A stretch of 8,985 nt of DNA from RGIG5579 sp045543495 (GTDB taxonomy: Bacteria; Bacillota; Clostridia; Oscillospirales; SIG627), in the NCBI GenBank assembly GCA_045543495.1, contig JAZQMO010000059.1:1-8985 (forward strand). The letters are read 5' to 3'. Positions 5,524 through 8,985 of this stretch are shown here, piece after piece (the stretch's first letter is position 1; each line of letters opens with the position of its first letter). The notes beneath the pieces were generated by a model, which was given only the letters and a program-made list of their open reading frames with translations, was not told the origin of the DNA and did no database searches. The translations under genes were made by a program, and so were the position numbers.

Positions 5524-6837
5524 TTATCCATCCAGTTCTACCACGGCGATCCCGTCTTCGTTGATGGTCATACGGGTTCCGTAGGGCTCGGACATTTTGG
5601 CATAGGCCTCCAGAATCCCTCGGTCGGTGCAAACTCTGGGATTGCCAAAGCGGTATCTGGGCTCTCCGAAGCCAAGCTCAATGGGAAGCAGTTCCAAACG
5701 GGTCAGCTTGCCATCCTCCATTTCAAAATAAGGAATCACCGCCTCCATCATACGGTGGTCGGTCAAAAGTCCCACGGTATAATTTCTGGAACGCTTGCGG
5801 TAAATCTCACACAAGGGATCGTCGGAGGTCAGGCCGTATTTCTCAAACATATCCTCGGGAGCAAAGGTTACGCTTTCGTTATGAAGCATAAAATCACCGA
5901 GGGAATAGAAAAGGGGTCTGTTCTTATAAATCTCCAAGGGGCGCAAAAGGTGAGGGCCGTGGCCGAGAACGGCGTGAGCACCCATATCAATACAGCGGTG
6001 AGCAAACTCAACCAAGAAATCCGCAGGGGTCTCCTTGGCAGTTCCCGCAAGCTCGTGGCCGTGAATACTGATCAGAATATAGTCGGCCTGTGCCTTTGCT
6101 TCCGTCATAGCCTTTTCAAGGCGCTTCATATCGGTTTCATTCAGCACCATGTGGTACTTTGTCTGCTCTCCGAGACGGAAATTGATATGCGTACCGAATT
6201 CCACCGTTGTATCATCCTTCAGGGGAGCATATCCCTCGGCACGGGAAATGGCAATGTTGCAATTCACACCGCTTTCCTCGGCAATTTCGTTTAATACTGC
6301 AAATTGCTCCTTTGTAACCTCCATATACTTTTCGGTTCGCAGAGCATTGACACCGGGGCGGCCGGGGGTGCGGCGAGACTGCTTGCCCGCCATGGCCGCT
6401 TCGTTGCAAAAGGATGATGTCATGGAAATGAGTGCAACCCTTCCGGTGGGGGTGTCAAGATAGGCGGGAGAAGCCGCCTCATCCAGATTCATTCCCACGC
6501 CTGCATGGACAAAATCAGTCTCTTTCAAGGCATCCAGTGTAGAGATCAACCCGCCGTAGCCCCAATCAAAGGCGTGGTTATTGGCAAAGGTCATCATATT
6601 AAAGCCATACTCGGCGGCAATTTTCAGCGTTCTCTTATCCGAATTGTGGAAGGAGCCACCATTAAACTGATTTCCCCAAATCCCGTCACGGTAGATGATG
6701 GACTCAAAATTGAAAAAGCGAGCATCTCCTCGGCAAATATAGTCCCGAACTTGAGAAAATCCTTCATATTTTGTGGAAATGACCCTTTGAATGAGCATAT
6801 CTCCCACTGCGGTAAACGACATCCTCGGCAATTTCAT
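5524..6837 (-). CDS. CapA-family metallophosphoesterase-like protein
   Basis: The 437-aa protein carries the CapA/PgsA-family pattern built on a calcineurin-like fold: GDMLIQR at 12-18, NFES at 43-46, NNHAFDWG at 86-93, SIHGHE at 257-262, and LGHGPHLLRPLEIY followed by FYSLGDF at 291-316. The metal-ligand-type residues (D13, N86-H88, H259, H261, H293) are all present. Characterised members assist poly-gamma-glutamate export or attachment, usually as surface proteins with an N-terminal anchor. This one has neither a signal peptide nor a membrane helix and has no capB/capC partners, so a cytosolic hydrolase on an unknown substrate is more likely. The start at 6837 has AGGAG 6 bases upstream. 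It is the first gene of a minus-strand trio, directly downstream of the 58-bp repeats. Confidence 0.88.
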   Translation of the reverse strand: MKLPRMSFTAVGDMLIQRVISTKYEGFSQVRDYICRGDARFFNFESIIYRDGIWGNQFNGGSFHNSDKRTLKIAAEYGFNMMTFANNHAFDWGYGGLISTLDALKETDFVHAGVGMNLDEAASPAYLDTPTGRVALISMTSSFCNEAAMAGKQSRRTPGRPGVNALRTEKYMEVTKEQFAVLNEIAEESGVNCNIAISRAEGYAPLKDDTTVEFGTHINFRLGEQTKYHMVLNETDMKRLEKAMTEAKAQADYILISIHGHELAGTAKETPADFLVEFAHRCIDMGAHAVLGHGPHLLRPLEIYKNRPLFYSLGDFMLHNESVTFAPEDMFEKYGLTSDDPLCEIYRKRSRNYTVGLLTDHRMMEAVIPYFEMEDGKLTRLELLPIELGFGEPRYRFGNPRVCTDRGILEAYAKMSEPYGTRMTINEDGIAVVELDG

Positions 6838-6856
6838 ATTCTTCTCCTTTCCGTTT

Positions 6857-7002
6857 CAACGATTGAATTCGCTTCGCTCATTATATCTTTGCCCTTATCA
6901 ATCCCTAAGGTAGGCAACGATTGAATTCGCTTCGCTCATTATATCTTTGCCCTTATCAATCCCTTAAGGTAGGCAATGATTGAATTCGCTTCGCTCATTA
7001 TA
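6857..7002. repeat. 58-bp tandem repeat, two and a half copies
   Basis: Copies begin at 6857, 6915 and 6974 (periods 58 and 59); the third stops after 29 bases at 7002. Each starts CAACGATTGAATTCGCTTCG (the third has CAATGATT). The two full copies are nearly identical; one T insertion makes CCCTAAGG into CCCTTAAGG. Each full unit contains two weak inverted repeats: GATTGA/TCAATC spanning most of the unit, and CCTTA/TAAGG with an 8- or 9-base loop. On the minus strand every copy shows TATAAT (6880-6885, 6938-6943, 6997-7002) facing the CapA gene, although no good -35 box stands at the right distance. No protein frame makes sense through the repeats. Confidence 0.9.
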
Positions 7003-7010
7003 GCATAAGT

Positions 7011-7148
7011 TTGCACGAAGTGCAACATCGTTTACGGCAGTAGCCGTAACATCGTTTTGTGTCCGCTAAAGCGGAATGATGTTCGTGTATAGCACGAAAT
7101 GATGTTGACCGCAAGCGGTCAAACGATGTTGTGTCCTTACGGACACAA
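7011..7148. repeat. array of six short hairpins with conserved spacers
   Basis: Six consecutive inverted repeats occur about every 21-26 bases: TTGCAC/GTGCAA (7011-7025), TTACGGC/GCCGTAA (7032-7049), TCCGC/GCGGA (7062-7075), TTCGTG/CACGAA (7082-7098), TTGACCG/CGGTCAA (7105-7122) and TTGTGTCC/GGACACAA (7129-7148). Stem sequences differ completely, yet each is self-complementary, with 2-5 base loops. The spacers are almost constant: CATCGT, CATCGT, then ATGATG, ATGATG, ACGATG. CATCGT and ACGATG are reverse complements, so orientation flips around the third hairpin. It is not a CRISPR: the constant part is only 6 bases and the variable parts are palindromes. Confidence 0.9.
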
Positions 7149-7151
7149 ACA

Positions 7152-7191
7152 CAAAAAGAAAGACACGATTTTCTTCGTGTCTTTCTTTTTG
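7152..7191. terminator. perfect 17-bp bidirectional terminator
   Basis: Bases 7152-7168 and 7175-7191 are exact reverse complements with a 6-base loop. The stem is A-rich on one side and T-rich on the other (core AGACACGA/TCGTGTCT), so a T-tract follows the core on either strand. It lies about 60 bases downstream of the last zinc-ribbon gene and should end that operon. Confidence 0.85.
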
Positions 7192-7249
7192 GGAGTTTTG
7201 AACTTAATGGCACGAATGAAATGTGCCTGAAAACTGAAGATTTTCTTTA

Positions 7250-7723
7250 TTATTCTGCATCTAAACTTGCAAAAAACTGCTTATTTTCCATAACGTAATT
7301 TCTTATGGCAACAAAATAGTAAATAGAACCTACAACACCTATAACACCGCCGATAACAAGGTTATATACTAATGTTATTATAGGTGCTGTAATTGGCTCG
7401 AACTTTGCAACTATTCCGTTTGGGTGTTCTAACAAGGTTTTGCTGTATTGCATATCTTGAACAGATGATATTATATTTAAAACACCAACAATTAGCAAAA
7501 ACCAATTTATAAAAATACCGCCTAAAATCTGCAATATTCCAATAACAAGCCAGATTATTCCGTTTGTATTAAGTCTTTGCGATAATGTATTTAATAAAGT
7601 AGCACCGTCGAACGACATATTGTTTACCGTTTGGGTGTTCTGTCCGCCAACTGCACAGCCGCAACCGACACAAATTACTGCTTCATCCAATAATTCTTTT
7701 CCGCAATGAGTGCAATATTTCAT
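7250..7723 (-). CDS. zinc-ribbon membrane protein, paralogue 1
   Basis: The 157-aa protein starts with a short zinc ribbon, C4-x2-C7 ... C18-x2-C21-G-C23, in MKYCTHCGKELLDEAVICVG. A polar linker follows (about 26-54). Two hydrophobic regions come next, at about 55-88 (long enough for one or two helices) and 112-140, with the segment KTLLEHPNGIVAKFEP between them. The ribbon should be cytosolic and may hold one zinc ion, but no partner can be named. AAAGGAA precedes the ATG by 6-7 bases. It is the last of four adjacent minus-strand genes, 16 bases after the previous one. The N-terminus is nearly the same as in the next two genes while the rest is unrelated in sequence, which suggests domain shuffling onto a common ribbon. 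Confidence 0.85.
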   Translation of the reverse strand: MKYCTHCGKELLDEAVICVGCGCAVGGQNTQTVNNMSFDGATLLNTLSQRLNTNGIIWLVIGILQILGGIFINWFLLIVGVLNIISSVQDMQYSKTLLEHPNGIVAKFEPITAPIITLVYNLVIGGVIGVVGSIYYFVAIRNYVMENKQFFASLDAE

Positions 7724-7739
7724 CCGGCGTTCCTTTCTC

Positions 7740-8330
7740 TTAATCTAATATTTCAATGCTAACATAACTTCCATCATAAGCATTAGTAGTAATTTTCAAA
7801 TCATTGCCATAGCTAAATTCATGGAAGCAATCCAATATATTTTTCTCAAACTCACAGTAGGTTAAAATCGATCGATATATTTGTTCTCCATCATCAGAAG
7901 AAAAAAAGAATACAACCTCTCCTTTCTCTGGATAAACAGCAAATCCATATGGAGTAAAGCCCATGAGTTTTACGCTTTCATTGTCCGGATATCTTAAAAC
8001 TTTTGCTCCAGTCTCATCATCAGTTGATATATTGGAAGGACATCCGTACTTAATGATAGCGCCAACCATACCCGTTCTCTCAATATCCGAAAAAAACAGA
8101 TCTCGCGGAGAAAAAAGGACACCGATCACAGCACAAGCAATAAGAACTAGCGCCATAGCGGAAGCTCCAATAATCAAAAACAGTTTCTTTCCTCTAACCT
8201 TTTTTTTAACTTTTTCTTCATTTTTTACATCAATTCCAACCTCTACCTCCATCTCGGTCTTGCAACCGCACCCTGGACATACAACAGCCTCATCCATAAT
8301 TTCTTTTCCACATTTTACACAAAATTTCAT
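7740..8330 (-). CDS. zinc-ribbon protein with one membrane helix and external domain, paralogue 2
   Basis: In this 196-aa protein the zinc ribbon is at 1-24 (C4, C7, C18, C21, C23). An acidic-then-basic linker (EEKVKKKVRGKK, 38-49) follows, then one membrane helix at about 50-72, and then a polar domain of about 120 residues predicted outside the membrane by the positive-inside rule. That domain has two cysteines close together (C159, C167), possibly a disulfide, and aromatic beta-type segments such as YGFAVYPEKGEVVFFF (128-143). The layout resembles a membrane-tethered sensor or anchor, with a metal-binding cytosolic end and an outside domain that I do not recognise. The ribosome site GGAGAGGG is 4 bases upstream. 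It follows the next upstream paralogue by 23 bases. Confidence 0.85.
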   Translation of the reverse strand: MKFCVKCGKEIMDEAVVCPGCGCKTEMEVEVGIDVKNEEKVKKKVRGKKLFLIIGASAMALVLIACAVIGVLFSPRDLFFSDIERTGMVGAIIKYGCPSNISTDDETGAKVLRYPDNESVKLMGFTPYGFAVYPEKGEVVFFFSSDDGEQIYRSILTYCEFEKNILDCFHEFSYGNDLKITTNAYDGSYVSIEILD

Positions 8331-8353
8331 ACAACCCTCTCCTTACAAATACG

Positions 8354-8728
8354 TCAAAGTGACAAAGACGTTATAACTGCAATAATTACGACAAATAATA
8401 TAAACGTTAATGCCGTTGAAATAATGCCACAAACATATCCTACTTTTGCAGAAGAACACATCACGCCGTTTGTTTCATCCTTGCTCATACATGCCAAAAC
8501 TATCGCGGTTATCCCTAAAGCAAACCAGCCAATAAAAAAACTTACGATTCCACATATCTTTGCCCATATAGCAAGTTGTGGTTCGGTTTCTTCTATATGT
8601 ATTTGTTGCGATGGTGCAGTTGCTTGAAGAGGTACAAAGGAATTTGCTTTTTGAGTTTTACAACCGCAACTGAGACAAATTACCGCCTCGTCAGCAATTT
8701 CCTTTCCGCAATATGTACAGAATTTCAT
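8354..8728 (-). CDS. zinc-ribbon DUF4190-like membrane protein, paralogue 3
   Basis: The 124-aa protein has a zinc ribbon at 1-24 (C4, C7, C18, C21, C23), a polar proline- and glutamine-containing linker (28-51), and two membrane helices at about 54-80 and 94-120. The loop between them reads SKDETNGVMCSSAKVGYVCG (82-101) and closely matches SKEKTGGVMCKQAKTGFICG in the neighbouring partial gene, so these two are direct paralogues. The helix-loop-helix pattern resembles DUF4190-type domains. The ATG at 8728 is 1 base after the stop of the upstream gene, with AGGCGG 8 bases ahead, so translation is probably coupled. The function is unknown. Confidence 0.85.
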   Translation of the reverse strand: MKFCTYCGKEIADEAVICLSCGCKTQKANSFVPLQATAPSQQIHIEETEPQLAIWAKICGIVSFFIGWFALGITAIVLACMSKDETNGVMCSSAKVGYVCGIISTALTFILFVVIIAVITSLSL

Positions 8729-8729
8729 A

Positions 8730-8985
8730 TTACATACCGCCTAAAAGCATTATTAAGGACAATCCCCACCAGCACAAACCAATAATGCCGCAAATAAAAC
8801 CTGTCTTAGCCTGCTTGCACATTACGCCGCCTGTTTTTTCTTTACTCTTATTGGCAAGAATAATAGCAGGTATACCTAGAGGTGCCAACAAAAGAATACT
8901 GAGAATACCCAACAAAGATGCAGTTTTTGCCTGCTTGGGAACCTCAACCACCTTGGTTGCTTCCGACTCTTTATTTACGGCACAA
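8730..8985 (-). CDS. zinc-ribbon DUF4190-like membrane protein, paralogue 4 (5' end outside the window)
   Basis: The reading frame is open to the window edge; the visible part starts CAVNKESEATKVVEVPKQAK, where the leading C-A-V probably is the end of a zinc ribbon like the G-C-A-V of paralogue 1. Two membrane helices with the loop SKEKTGGVMCKQAKTGFICG follow, matching paralogue 3. A GTG at 8951 could be read as a start, but the frame continues upstream without a stop and the neighbours' structure argues for a longer protein with its start beyond 8985. It overlaps nothing and ends 1 base before the next start. Confidence 0.8.
   Translation of the reverse strand, partial: CAVNKESEATKVVEVPKQAKTASLLGILSILLLAPLGIPAIILANKSKEKTGGVMCKQAKTGFICGIIGLCWWGLSLIMLLGGM

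Noticed and set aside
6857..7148. CRISPR array
   Set aside because: The 58-bp units are continuous tandem copies without unique spacers. In the second block the constant part is only 6 bases and the variable parts are palindromes. No cas genes are seen.
6998..7213. 71-codon minus-strand open frame through the hairpin array
   Set aside because: It is a translation of repeated hairpins and of the terminator stem, has no plausible ribosome site or protein-like pattern, and covers structured non-coding DNA.

Overview
The window looks like chromosomal DNA of a Bacillota member, most likely a gut-type Clostridia. The evidence is strong AGGAG-type ribosome sites, clostridial protein families, dense same-strand packing and IS3-type insertion sequences. 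Base composition is patchy by eye. The core genes (about 200-3890 and 4750-6840) are mid-GC, while the flavodoxin gene (4057-4581) and the zinc-ribbon cluster (7250-8985) are clearly AT-richer and may have a different history.

Left edge to 3.9 kb. The 5' end of an IS3-family orfA (1-136, minus) and its terminal palindrome lie just downstream of a two-gene minus-strand operon. That operon encodes a sn-glycerol-1-phosphate dehydrogenase (AraM type) followed by an unusual single-chain fusion of a HAD phosphatase and a glycerophosphodiester phosphodiesterase (GDPD). A DeoR-family repressor is transcribed divergently. The shared 148-bp intergenic region holds overlapping divergent promoters and repeated TTCG-type half-sites. 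Together these look like a regulated unit for glycerol-1-phosphate: the GDPD releases it, AraM interconverts it with dihydroxyacetone phosphate, and the HAD may dephosphorylate something. The substrate is inferred.

3.9-5.5 kb. A terminator is followed by an AT-rich HemG-like flavodoxin gene. Its stop codon abuts a decayed IS3-type end with a 27-codon orfA stub. A minus-strand group follows: CapA-family protein, small membrane protein, ElaA-like acetyltransferase.

6.84-7.25 kb. This gene-free stretch is highly structured. It has two and a half copies of a 58-bp tandem repeat, each with a TATAAT facing capA. Next come six small hairpins with different stems but near-identical hexamer spacers whose orientation flips mid-array. 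A perfect 17-bp bidirectional terminator stem closes the stretch.

7.25-8.99 kb. Four consecutive minus-strand genes (the last running off the window) encode a paralogous set of small membrane proteins. The three complete ones start with the same cytosolic zinc ribbon but have different membrane and external parts. Their function is unknown.

The most unusual items are the HAD-GDPD/AraM/DeoR unit, the covarying hairpin array, and the two IS ends that both appear to sit inside split transcription terminators.
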